A stretch of DNA of 26,125 bases from the NCBI GenBank assembly GCA_023421395.1, contig JAEZTL010000046.1:1-26125 (forward strand), given 5' to 3'. The position numbers and the translations under genes were made by a program. The stretch's first letter is position 1; each line of letters starts with the position of its first letter. This DNA is from Bacillota bacterium (GTDB taxonomy: Bacteria > Bacillota > Clostridia > Christensenellales > Aristaeellaceae). This document shows, piece after piece, positions 7,346 to 14,394 of this stretch. The notes below the pieces were generated by a model. That model worked only from the letters and a program-made list of their open reading frames with translations, ran no database searches and was not told where the DNA came from.

Positions 7346-7774
7346 TCAATCGTTGATCGCCTCGATGCCGAGCCGCTCCAGTTCGCCGAGATGATCTAGC
7401 ATATTCCGGAGCGTTTCCGGCGCATGCCCTTCCCAGTCCCGCAGCTCATCCAAGACGCGCAGTGCGTGCCGGGTGCGATAGGACCTCGTCGGGTTTCCCG
7501 GGAATTTCTTGTCCGTCAGATTGGGATCATCCTCCATCGGGCCCGTGGGCTCGACGCGATAAATTCGGCCGGGTTCGTCGCCCGCCGCCAATTCTGCGCC
7601 CCACACGGCCGCATCCAGCGTGGCGGTCAGGTAGACGTAGTTGGCCCGCTTCCCCTCGCCATAGTTTGAGCGATGGCCGGGCTCCAACAGATCCCCCCGC
7701 TTCAGGCTAGCTTTTGTGCCGTGATAGAAAGGGCCGGGATCCGTCGCCTCGGCCGGCGTCCGCTCGTCGGTCAT
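7346..7774 (-). CDS. arr: Rifamycin ADP-ribosyltransferase (Arr family)
   Basis: Transfers ADP-ribose from NAD to the C23 hydroxyl of rifamycins and inactivates them, in the cytoplasm. The 142-residue protein has the normal family length and strong identity by eye to Mycobacterium Arr: FYHGTKASLKRGDLLEPG at 16-33, TLDAAVWGAELAAG at 52-65, and DDPNLTDKKFPGNPTRSYRT at 82-101. The catalytic/NAD-binding residues His19, Tyr49 and Asp84 of M. smegmatis Arr correspond to His18, Tyr48 and Asp83. The ATG at 7774 has AAAGGGGG nine bases upstream. It is last in a leftward series after the MBL hydrolase gene (76-bp gap with a strong hairpin). Base composition resembles its neighbours and there is no mobile-element signature, so it looks resident rather than recently acquired. 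Activity on rifampicin is predicted, not shown. Confidence 0.93.
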   Translation of the reverse strand: MTDERTPAEATDPGPFYHGTKASLKRGDLLEPGHRSNYGEGKRANYVYLTATLDAAVWGAELAAGDEPGRIYRVEPTGPMEDDPNLTDKKFPGNPTRSYRTRHALRVLDELRDWEGHAPETLRNMLDHLGELERLGIEAIND

Positions 7775-7798
7775 GCGGAGTTGCCCCCTTTGCTTTAC

Positions 7799-7828
7799 GG
7801 GAACGGGCGTAAGACGCCGCCTGTTCCC
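7799..7828 (-). repeat. Hairpin in the MBL-arr gap
   Basis: An 11-bp stem with one G-U pair, GGGAACGGGCG (7799-7809) with CGCCTGTTCCC (7818-7828), loop of eight. On the minus strand it ends about 8 bases before the arr ribosome site and has no T-run after it. It may block read-through or affect arr translation. Confidence 0.5.
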
Positions 7829-7850
7829 GCATGGACTCGCCCGCTTCGCG

Positions 7851-8552
7851 TCATTGCGCGGGGGAATACACCCCGCCGTGGTAACAATAATAAGAGGCGG
7901 CCTTCATGGACAGCAGCTTCTCCAGGGATTGTTCCGCCTGTTCGGGATCCAGCGTAAACTGGGGGTTTGCCACAACGGGTTGATTGTCCTCCAGAGCGAT
8001 GGCGTCGCCGGTCACGACGATCGAATCTTTCTCCATAAACAGCGAAATATGCCCGGGCGTATGCCCCGGCGTTGCGACGATGCGGCAACCGCCGCACCAG
8101 CTCAGGCGATCGCCATCGTGCAGGAACCGGTCCACAGCCACCGGCTCGACCCTGCGCAGCATCGCGCAAAAGGCCTCTCCGAAGTCCCGCTGCGCAGGCG
8201 GGAGCGTTTCTTGCATTTGCTCCGCCTGGCGCAGCCTCAGCGGTTTTTCCTGCGCGGAAATGTAGGGCGCTTCCGCCGGAGAGGCATACACGATGATCTC
8301 CGGGTTTGTCCGCTTGATCGCGGCGGCCGCGCCCATGTGGTCGTGATCGTGATGGGTCAGCACGAGGCCGGTCAACCGGCGCACGGACAACCCGTGCAGC
8401 CGCAGTTCGCTTTCAAGGCTGGGAAGCGAGCCGGTAAAGCCGCAATCGATGAGGATCGCGTTCTCATCGTCCAGGAGCAAGGTTGGATATACGGTATTCT
8501 CGACGCCCCCGAACGGCGCGGTCAGGGTCAGCCGCAGGATATCACGTTGCAT
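7851..8552 (-). CDS. MBL-fold metallohydrolase
   Basis: A 233-residue metallo-beta-lactamase-fold hydrolase of the glyoxalase II-like group. The metal-site motif reads THHDHDHMG at 66-74, so it is of the H-x-D-x-D-H variant: the second ligand position is Asp69 where many family members have His. The other ligands are the His in TPGHTPGH (164), Asp183 in VVTGDAI, and His225 in YYCYHGG. The substrate cannot be predicted. The ATG at 8552 follows GGAGAGG by nine bases; a possible longer form begins in GC-rich sequence without a ribosome site. It lies between hflX and arr, same strand, with a 91-bp gap upstream containing two short hairpins. It is not a classical beta-lactamase: no signal peptide is present. 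Confidence 0.87.
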   Translation of the reverse strand: MQRDILRLTLTAPFGGVENTVYPTLLLDDENAILIDCGFTGSLPSLESELRLHGLSVRRLTGLVLTHHDHDHMGAAAAIKRTNPEIIVYASPAEAPYISAQEKPLRLRQAEQMQETLPPAQRDFGEAFCAMLRRVEPVAVDRFLHDGDRLSWCGGCRIVATPGHTPGHISLFMEKDSIVVTGDAIALEDNQPVVANPQFTLDPEQAEQSLEKLLSMKAASYYCYHGGVYSPAQ

Positions 8553-8643
8553 CTTCGGTTTCCTCTCCGGCGCGCTTCGAAAGGCCTGCGCGCCGACTTG
8601 CCGCTCTCGCGCGCGGAAGGCGAATCCGCGCCGCAAAAGCTCG

Positions 8644-10395
8644 TCATTTTATCATCTTCAGCGCCCGTTGATGCAGCGAGGAATCCAGCATCGCCACGAT
8701 GCGCGTACCCTCAGGTAGGTATTCCTCCTCGAGGATCTGACTCTCCCGGTGCAAAAGATTCAGCGCCGCGCCCCTGTCATAGGGCACGATCAGCTCCACC
8801 CGGGCGCGCACCTTCGCCACCCGCCGGCCGATCTCGGCCGTAAGCCTACCCAGCCCCATGCCGGTGGTGGCGGAGATCAGAATGGCGTCCGGCGGCTCAA
8901 TTTCTCCGATGTCCACCGCCACATCCGCCTTGTTGAGCGCCTCCAGCATGGGCTTGTCGCCCGCGCCGAGGGAGGAGAGCACATCCAGCACCGTCTGCCG
9001 CTGCGAATGGTATTGGGGGGAGGAGAGGTCGCTGACCACCACCAGAAGGTCCGCGTACAGCGCCTCCTCGAGGGTCGACCGGAAGGCCTCTACCAATTCG
9101 TGGGGAAGCTTTCGGATGAAGCCCACCGTGTCCACTACCAGGCACTCGCCGCCCTCCGGCAGCGGGAGCCTGCGCATCACCGGATCCAGCGTGGCGAAGA
9201 GCTTATCCTCCACCAGTACGTTGGCGCCCGAGAGCGCGTTGAGCAGCGTGGACTTGCCGGCGTTGGTGTAGCCCACCAGCGCCACCACCGTCTGCTCGGT
9301 CTTTTTGCGACGGGCCCGTCGGGCATCCCGCTGGCGGGAGAGCTCGGCGAGCTCCGCGGTCAGGTCGTCGATCCTGCGGCGGATGCGCCTGCGATCCACC
9401 TCCAGCTGGGTTTCGCCGGGGCCGCGGGTGCCGATGCCGCCGCCAAGGCGCGAAAGCGACGTGCCCAGGCCCGTCAGACGCGGCAACCGGTACTTCAGCT
9501 GCGCCAGTTCCACCTGCAGCTTGCCCTCCCGGCTTTCCGCCCGCCCGGCGAAGATGTCCAGAATCAGCTGGGTGCGGTCGACCACGCGGACGCCCAGAAC
9601 TTCCTCCAGGTTGCGCTGCTGCGCGCCGGAGAGTTCGTCGTCCACGATGGCCAAATCGATCTCCATGGCCTGACAGTCCAGCGCCAGCGCCTCCGCCTTG
9701 CCGCTGCCGATGTAGGTGGCGGGGTCGGGCTTGCGCTTTTGCAGCGTGCGCGCCACCACGATGGCTCCGGCGGTGGAGGCGAGCGCGGCCAGTTCGTCCA
9801 GCGAGGTGTCGCTGTCGGTGGAGATGACGAGCGCCTTTTCGGCCTCCTCCACCTGATCCATCTCGCGGATGGCGGACTCGACGCGGCGCTCGGCCAGATC
9901 GATCTCGTGCATCCACAGCGCCTGCGGGATGCGGCCGGGCTTGACCGGGCCGAAGGAGGCGATGGAGAGCCTGCCGTATTCCGCCTCGCCCAGAAACGCC
10001 GCGGAAATGCCGGTAGCGACGCCGCCGGATACGCCCACGGCGCACATGGCGTCAAAACGCATGAGCCGAAGCGCCTGCTCGTCCACGTCGGAGAGGCGGG
10101 CGTCGCCGCCCGGGTGGGTGTGGATACAGCGAATGCCGGAGAGCCGATCGGTGTTTCTCCGAAGGTGGCGCTCCGGCAGGCCGACGCTGGCGATGGAGCC
10201 GACCGCGACCTCCAGCACCGATCCTTCCCGGGTCATATAGACCATCAGCTCGCGCCCCAGCGTCATCGTGTGGCGCACCAGGAGGCCCAGCAGCCGGTCG
10301 GGGAGGAACTGATCGCGTTCGAACTCCATGTCATAGAGCCGCTCAAGTTCAGCGAGCACCGAATCGCGGATGCCCGTCACATTGCCGTGGATCAT
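8644..10395 (-). CDS. hflX: GTPase HflX with JAMM-like N-terminal extension
   Basis: A ribosome-binding GTPase that splits stalled or antibiotic-bound ribosomes. 583 residues against about 420 in E. coli or B. subtilis. Residues from about 185 are the normal HflX: nucleotide-fold N-domain with the glycine-rich GPGETQLEVDRR at 325-336, a coiled-coil segment near 340-365, then the G domain with GYTNAGKS (375-382), DTVG (422-425), NKAD (488-491) and SAT (508-510), and a C-terminal domain. Residues 1-180 are extra and contain IHTHPGGDARLSDVD at 91-105, which fits the JAMM metalloprotease pattern H-x-H-P-x6-S-x2-D (His92, His94, Ser102, Asp105). To my knowledge, clostridial HflX proteins of this length exist with a similar region. 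The ATG at 10395 follows AAAGGAG. It lies 28 bp after iscU in the same direction. Confidence 0.95.
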   Translation of the reverse strand: MIHGNVTGIRDSVLAELERLYDMEFERDQFLPDRLLGLLVRHTMTLGRELMVYMTREGSVLEVAVGSIASVGLPERHLRRNTDRLSGIRCIHTHPGGDARLSDVDEQALRLMRFDAMCAVGVSGGVATGISAAFLGEAEYGRLSIASFGPVKPGRIPQALWMHEIDLAERRVESAIREMDQVEEAEKALVISTDSDTSLDELAALASTAGAIVVARTLQKRKPDPATYIGSGKAEALALDCQAMEIDLAIVDDELSGAQQRNLEEVLGVRVVDRTQLILDIFAGRAESREGKLQVELAQLKYRLPRLTGLGTSLSRLGGGIGTRGPGETQLEVDRRRIRRRIDDLTAELAELSRQRDARRARRKKTEQTVVALVGYTNAGKSTLLNALSGANVLVEDKLFATLDPVMRRLPLPEGGECLVVDTVGFIRKLPHELVEAFRSTLEEALYADLLVVVSDLSSPQYHSQRQTVLDVLSSLGAGDKPMLEALNKADVAVDIGEIEPPDAILISATTGMGLGRLTAEIGRRVAKVRARVELIVPYDRGAALNLLHRESQILEEEYLPEGTRIVAMLDSSLHQRALKMIK

Positions 10396-10423
10396 GTATG
10401 CACTCCTTTACGGGGCGCGTAAA

Positions 10424-10810
10424 TCATTCGGAGATTTCCCCCGCTTCCAACCGGCGCTTATAATCAGAGATGGCCTCGTGCAGCGCCTCCTCGGCCAGTA
10501 CGCTGCAGTGCACCTTGACGGCGGGCAGCCCGCCCAGGCTGTCCATGACCATCTTGTTGGTGATCGTGAGCGCCTCGTCGATGGTTTTGCCCTTGACGAG
10601 CTCCGTGGCCTTGCTGGACGTGGCGATGGCCGCGCCGCAGCCGAAGGTCTTGAACTTCACATCCACGATGACGCCGTTCTCCACCTTGATATCCATTTTC
10701 ATGATGTCGCCGCACTTGGCGTTTCCGACGGTGCCGGAACCGCTGGCGTTTTCAATTTCGCCCACGTTGCGGGGGTTGGTGAAATGATCCATGACTTCAG
10801 GGGTATACAT
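10424..10810 (-). CDS. iscU: Iron-sulfur cluster scaffold protein IscU/NifU type
   Basis: Scaffold on which IscS-derived sulfur and iron are assembled into clusters before transfer to apoproteins. 128 residues, normal for IscU. The three cluster cysteines are Cys33 (AKCGD, with the conserved Asp35), Cys58 (FGCGAAIA) and Cys102 (VHCSVLAEEA). The start MYTPEVMDHFTNPRNVGE is typical of NifU/IscU proteins of anaerobic Firmicutes. The G-C-G-A-A form of the second motif differs from the G-x-G-C of B. subtilis SufU, so I call IscU/NifU rather than SufU. The ATG at 10810 has GGAGGGATCACA upstream. It lies 27 bp after iscS and 28 bp before hflX, in an apparent operon. Confidence 0.95.
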   Translation of the reverse strand: MYTPEVMDHFTNPRNVGEIENASGSGTVGNAKCGDIMKMDIKVENGVIVDVKFKTFGCGAAIATSSKATELVKGKTIDEALTITNKMVMDSLGGLPAVKVHCSVLAEEALHEAISDYKRRLEAGEISE

Positions 10811-10837
10811 TGTGATCCCTCCATTTTTTTCCGGTCG

Positions 10838-12004
10838 TTAGGCGCGGGCCGCGAACAGGGGCGACATGCCCCTCAGGCGTTCGACGATCTTCTTGAGCTC
10901 GGCGATGACGTACTCGATTTCCTGCGGGGTGTTCTCCTCGCTCAGCGAAAAGCGCAGCGAGCCGTGGGCGATTTCGTGGGGAAGGCCGATGGCTAGCAGC
11001 ACGTGGCTGGGGTCCAGCGAGCCCGACGTGCACGCCGAGCCGGAGGAAGCCGCGATGCCCGCGATGTCCAGGCTCAGCAGCAGCGCCTCGCCCTCGATGT
11101 AGCGCACCGACACGTTGGCGTTGTTCGGCAGGCGCTTCGTGGCGTGGCCGTTGAGGCGCACTTCCGGGATGGACGTGAGGATGCCCTCGATCAGCCGGTC
11201 GCGCATCGGGGTGAGATAAGCGTTTCGCGCCTCGATGGTGGTCGTCGCCCGTTCGATGGCCACGCCCATGCCCACGATGGAGGCGATGTTCTCCGTGCCG
11301 GGGCGCTGCTTGCGCTCCTGCGCGCCGCCCTGCATCAGCGGGTTGATGCGCACACCCTTTTTCAGGTACAGCGCGCCCACGCCCTTGGGCGCGTGGAATT
11401 TGTGGCCCGACAGCGAGAGCATGTCCACACCCAGCGCCTTTACGTCGATGGGAACCGAGCCGATGGCCTGTACCGCATCGGTATGAAACAGCGCGCCGTG
11501 GGCCTTGGCAATCTTCGCCAGCGCCTCGATGGGCTGGATGGTGCCAATCTCGTTGTTGGCCATCATGACCGAGACCAGCGTGGTGTCCGGCCGCATCGCT
11601 TTCTCCAGGTCCTCGGGATTTACAAGGCCGTCGCCGTCCACCGGCAGGTAGGTGATTTCAAATCCCTCTACCTCCAGCTGCGCCATCGCGTGCAGCACGG
11701 CGTGATGCTCGATGGCGGAGGTGACGAGGTGCTTGCCCTTGGGCTTCTTCGCATAGGCGGCGCCGCGGATGGCCCAATTGTCCGATTCCGTGCCGCAGCC
11801 GGTGAAGTAGATCTCCTGGGGCTCCGCGCCCAATGCCGCCGCCACCTGCTCGCGGGCGTGGTCAAGCGCCATGCGGGCCTCGCGTCCGAAGGCGTGAATG
11901 CTGGAAGGATTGCCATAGGCCTCCGTCAGATAGGGCAGCATGGCCTCCAGCACCGGTTTTGAAACGCGGGTGGTCGCCGCGTTGTCCATGTAAATCCTGT
12001 TCAT
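10838..12004 (-). CDS. iscS: Cysteine desulfurase (IscS/NifS)
   Basis: PLP enzyme that takes sulfur from cysteine, leaving alanine, and passes it as persulfide to IscU. 388 residues. Seen: IYMDNAATT at 4-12, His101 in EHHAVLH, the PLP lysine Lys202 in SGHKFHAPKGVG, RPGTEN at 234-239, and the sulfur-carrying Cys325 in the flexible loop SSGSACTSGS. The start ATG at 12004 follows AAAGGAAG and overlaps the iscR stop by four bases (ATGA), giving translational coupling; an upstream extension in the same frame runs through iscR and is not real. Second gene of the iscR-iscS-iscU order, the same as in E. coli but without iscA, hscBA or ferredoxin. Confidence 0.96.
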   Translation of the reverse strand: MNRIYMDNAATTRVSKPVLEAMLPYLTEAYGNPSSIHAFGREARMALDHAREQVAAALGAEPQEIYFTGCGTESDNWAIRGAAYAKKPKGKHLVTSAIEHHAVLHAMAQLEVEGFEITYLPVDGDGLVNPEDLEKAMRPDTTLVSVMMANNEIGTIQPIEALAKIAKAHGALFHTDAVQAIGSVPIDVKALGVDMLSLSGHKFHAPKGVGALYLKKGVRINPLMQGGAQERKQRPGTENIASIVGMGVAIERATTTIEARNAYLTPMRDRLIEGILTSIPEVRLNGHATKRLPNNANVSVRYIEGEALLLSLDIAGIAASSGSACTSGSLDPSHVLLAIGLPHEIAHGSLRFSLSEENTPQEIEYVIAELKKIVERLRGMSPLFAARA

Positions 12005-12432
12005 TGTAAACTTCCTTTCAGATTTCCGGCGTTTGGTTCCAGCATATCCTGAAGGGTGATGCCGTCCACGATGGAATTCAGCCCGTCCCGAACCTGCTTC
12101 CATACCTTGCGGGTGGGGCAGCCGTCGGCCTTGTCACAGGCGTCCTCCTCGATCAGGCATTCGATGATGGCCAGATCCCCTTCGAGGGTCCTGAGCACCT
12201 GACCGATGGTGATCTCGGAAGGCGATCGCGACAAAAGATATCCACCCTGCGCGCCGCGCACGCTCTTGACCAGCCCGTCCCGCCGGAGCGGCGCCATCAG
12301 CTGCTCCAGGTACGCCTCCGGGATCGACTGGCGCTCGGCAATGGCCTTGAGCGGCTGCGGCCCGCCTTTAAACGATACGGCCAGGTCGTACATCGCATGG
12401 ATGCCGTACCGGCCCCGCGTCGACAGCCTCAA
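12001..12432 (-). CDS. iscR: Rrf2-family iron-sulfur regulator (IscR-like)
   Basis: DNA-binding regulator that senses the cell's iron-sulfur state and normally represses its own isc operon. 143 residues. The winged helix spans about 1-70, beginning RLSTRGRYGIHAMYDLA, with the recognition-helix segment YLEQLMAPLRRDGLVKSVRG. Three cysteines, Cys92, Cys99 and Cys105, match the spacing of the [2Fe-2S] ligands in IscR. I place the start at TTG 12432, seven bases after GGAGGG; a TTG at 12447 lies upstream of that site and would add five residues absent from the family. A perfect-spacing promoter lies directly upstream, so autoregulation is likely. Confidence 0.93.
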   Translation of the reverse strand: MRLSTRGRYGIHAMYDLAVSFKGGPQPLKAIAERQSIPEAYLEQLMAPLRRDGLVKSVRGAQGGYLLSRSPSEITIGQVLRTLEGDLAIIECLIEEDACDKADGCPTRKVWKQVRDGLNSIVDGITLQDMLEPNAGNLKGSLQ

Positions 12433-12481
12433 ATCCGCCCCCTCCAATTCTGACTGATTTCATCGGGTTTTCTTCAAGCAC

Positions 12482-12510
12482 ATTATATGCCCGCCGGCGT
12501 GTGCCGTCAA
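12482..12510 (-). promoter_or_regulatory. Promoter of the isc cluster
   Basis: On the minus strand, TTGACG (12505-12510), 17 bp, TATAAT (12482-12487): only one mismatch to consensus. Transcription would start near 12475, some 43 bases before the iscR start. I could not define an Rrf2 operator by eye, though one would be expected over this promoter. Confidence 0.8.
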
Positions 12511-12535
12511 GTATTTCCGACAAAATTAATATGTT

Positions 12536-12564
12536 TTGCTGACGGGCGAATTATGTGCTATACT
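12536..12564 (+). promoter_or_regulatory. Rightward promoter antisense to the AlkD-like gene
   Basis: TTGCTG (12536-12541), 17 bp, TATACT (12559-12564), with TGC forming an extended -10. The -10 overlaps the stop codon of the minus-strand alkylation-repair gene, so the transcript would run antisense through that gene toward ogt. The -35 is weak and no start codon lies nearby. Confidence 0.45.
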
Positions 12565-13271
12565 ATGACCGGAGAAGCGGAGGTTTCCGGCCCGCGGCTC
12601 CGCCGGCGAAGCGCCTTCAGCCGAAGCTTTTCGCCTTCGGCCACCCGGCGGGATTCGACGATCTTCTGAATGGTCTTGTTGTGGGTCCGGACATCAAGGG
12701 ACTCGCCTTCAAGCAGCGCCTCGACCGCCTCCGGAAAGCCCACGTACAGGTGGGAGAGGGCCCACGCCACGCCCATGCGGGCGTAGTAACCGCTCTGGCG
12801 CACGCTGACAAGCGCGGCGGTGGCGCGGCCGATCCAGCCGGGATCAGAAAAGCGGATCATCATCACCGCGGCGAAGCGGGCGAAGAACTCGCGGTCGTCG
12901 GTAAAAAGCGGCGTCAGGAACGCGAACCACGCTTCAAGCTGCTCCGGCGCGGGGCGCAGCCAGCCCATCAGCGTGTCGCACACCGCCCAGTTGTCGATTT
13001 TTGGCAGAAAGGCCAGGATGCGGTCGAAGCGCTCGTCGGGCGCCATCTGCCCGCCGCCGACGGCCGCGGCCTTGAGGAAGAGGACCTCCAGCACGTCGTC
13101 GGGCGCAGTTTCGAGGAAGGCGCGCCAGTCGCCGGCGAGCACCTCCCGGGAGAATTTCTCAAGCAGCGGCGCGCGGACGCCGATGATCCGGTTCTCCGTG
13201 GGGATCATCTTCCGGTTGAACGCGCGGTAATCAGAGTCCGCGAGGGCTTCGAGTCGGTCCAGTATGTCCAT
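12558..13271 (-). CDS. DNA alkylation repair protein (AlkD-like HEAT-repeat glycosylase)
   Basis: Predicted monofunctional DNA glycosylase that removes alkylated bases such as 3-methyladenine and 7-methylguanine. 237 residues, predicted all-helical HEAT-like repeats. The conserved KIDNWAVCDTLMGW at 91-104 supplies Trp95 and Asp99, with the same four-residue spacing as Trp109 and Asp113 of B. cereus AlkD; Arg132 or Arg140 is a candidate for the third catalytic-site residue. The C-terminus holds DVRTHNKTIQKIVESRR, typical of the family, and a basic tail. The ATG at 13271 follows GGAGG by seven bases. It is divergent from ogt with only 39 bp between start codons, so its promoter must lie within or beyond ogt. 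Family confident; substrate range inferred. Confidence 0.88.
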   Translation of the reverse strand: MDILDRLEALADSDYRAFNRKMIPTENRIIGVRAPLLEKFSREVLAGDWRAFLETAPDDVLEVLFLKAAAVGGGQMAPDERFDRILAFLPKIDNWAVCDTLMGWLRPAPEQLEAWFAFLTPLFTDDREFFARFAAVMMIRFSDPGWIGRATAALVSVRQSGYYARMGVAWALSHLYVGFPEAVEALLEGESLDVRTHNKTIQKIVESRRVAEGEKLRLKALRRRSRGPETSASPVIV

Positions 13272-13310
13272 TGAAGGCCTCCATTCTAAACTTGCGGGAG
13301 GGGAAACGCG

Positions 13311-13793
13311 ATGCGGTCCATCATGCGGCTGGAGACGCCGGTGGGGGAAATCTGGCTGGCGGAGGAGGACGGGGCGCTTGTGGCGCTCAGGCTGCCGGGC
13401 GAAAGCGCGCCGGAGGGCGAACCGCGCAAGACGCCGCTGCTGCGCGAGGCGGCCGAGCAGCTTACGGAGTACTTTGACGGGAAGCGCGCCGATTTTGACC
13501 TGAAAATGAACCCGGCGGGCACCGCCTTTCAGAAGGAAGTCTGGGCGGCGCTTGAGAAAATTCCGGCGGGGGCGACGATGAGCTACGGCGGCGTGGCCCA
13601 CGCCGTGGGAAGGCCCAAGGCCTCCCGCGCGGTGGGCGCTGCCAATCACAAAAACCCCCTGCCCATTCTGATTCCCTGCCACCGGGTGATCGGCGCGGGC
13701 GGGAAGATGGTGGGCTACGGCGGCGGGCTGCCGCTGAAGGAGGAACTGCTCCGACTGGAGGCGCGTTTTTACAGGGGCCAGGGCAGCAACTGA
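13311..13793 (+). CDS. ogt: Methylated-DNA--protein-cysteine S-methyltransferase
   Basis: Suicide repair protein that moves the methyl group from O6-methylguanine to its own cysteine. 160 residues. Short N-terminal domain, then the DNA-binding helix region SYGGVAHAVGRPKASRAVGAAN (split by the conserved Arg recognition residues) and the active-site IPCHRVIG with Cys123, followed by GYGGGLPLKEELLRLE. The ATG at 13311 follows GGGAGGGG by seven bases; another ATG at 13323 is less likely. No convincing promoter fits into the 39-bp gap before it. Its last 25 bp overlap the end of the opposite-strand phosphatase gene. Next to an AlkD-like gene, it forms a two-gene alkylation-repair locus without an Ada regulator. 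Confidence 0.95.
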   Translation: MRSIMRLETPVGEIWLAEEDGALVALRLPGESAPEGEPRKTPLLREAAEQLTEYFDGKRADFDLKMNPAGTAFQKEVWAALEKIPAGATMSYGGVAHAVGRPKASRAVGAANHKNPLPILIPCHRVIGAGGKMVGYGGGLPLKEELLRLEARFYRGQGSN

Positions 13794-14314
13794 TCGCCCC
13801 GGACGAGAAACGCGCGTTCCGCAACCTTCGCCATCGGCGCGTCGCTCATGGAATCGGAATAGAACGCCTCGACGGTCGCATCGCCGTATTCTGCCCGGAA
13901 GCGGCGCAGCTTTTCCTCGCCGTCGCAGTTCTTGCCGGCGTAGCGGCCGGTTTTCGCATCCACGCGGGACGCGATCAGCCGCGAACAGACGGGCTGAATA
14001 AGGAATTCCGGCCCGGCGGAGATCACCAGGTCGTCCGGCCGCCGCTGCGCGAGGTACCAGGGTTTGATGCGGTCCCCGTTTTCCGCCCAGAAGGCCGCGA
14101 CCGCCTGATCCACGTCCGGGAGGTCCCGAAGAAAGCCGAACAGCCGGCCCTTGAAGCCGGTCTTGTCGGTTTTTCCGGTCAGGAGCAGCAGCGCCTCAAA
14201 CGAAACCACCGGAAGCCGCCGCGCGATCAATGGGTGGCGCTTCAGGCAGAACCCAAAAAAGCGCGTCGTGGAATCGCCGCGAAAGATGGTGTTGTCAAAG
14301 TCGTAAACGTTCAT
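13769..14314 (-). CDS. HAD-superfamily phosphatase (subfamily IB, SerB-like)
   Basis: A 181-residue haloacid-dehalogenase phosphatase. Motif I is DFDNT at 5-9 (nucleophile Asp5, acid Asp7), motif II is SAGP at 99-102, motif III Lys is probably Lys135, and motif IV is SDSMSD at 153-158 (Asp154, Asp158). The helical cap lies between about 15 and 85. It resembles phosphoserine-phosphatase-like IB proteins, but the substrate is unknown; in such short stand-alone forms it can be a phospholipid or phosphate-ester headgroup. The ATG at 14314 has only AAAGG very close upstream. The 3' end overlaps ogt by 25 bp tail-to-tail. Divergent from the M50 protease gene. Confidence 0.85.
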   Translation of the reverse strand: MNVYDFDNTIFRGDSTTRFFGFCLKRHPLIARRLPVVSFEALLLLTGKTDKTGFKGRLFGFLRDLPDVDQAVAAFWAENGDRIKPWYLAQRRPDDLVISAGPEFLIQPVCSRLIASRVDAKTGRYAGKNCDGEEKLRRFRAEYGDATVEAFYSDSMSDAPMAKVAERAFLVRGDQLLPWPL

Positions 14315-14355
14315 GACCTTTCTAATTCTCTACAGAAAGCTCATTTTCCTGCCGC

Positions 14356-14385
14356 TTGCAAGGCGATCCCGCAGTGTATTATAAT
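14356..14385 (+). promoter_or_regulatory. Promoter of the M50 protease-scpA pair
   Basis: TTGCAA (14356-14361), 18 bp, TATAAT (14380-14385). The predicted start near 14392 places a perfect 18-bp GC palindrome (14395-14412) at the very 5' end of the message. Confidence 0.65.
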
Positions 14386-14394
14386 AGAAATAAG

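Noticed and set aside
7117..7356. A 79-codon plus-strand frame after the DUF624 gene
   Set aside because: No ribosome site; it runs through the terminator hairpin and into the end of arr.
7851..8552. MBL-fold gene as a beta-lactamase resistance gene
   Set aside because: No signal peptide, variant metal motif and glyoxalase II-like layout; a general MBL hydrolase is the supported call.
8749..10422. A 557-codon open frame on the plus strand opposite hflX
   Set aside because: Shadow of hflX, rich in His, Gln, Arg and Ala, with no domain or ribosome site.
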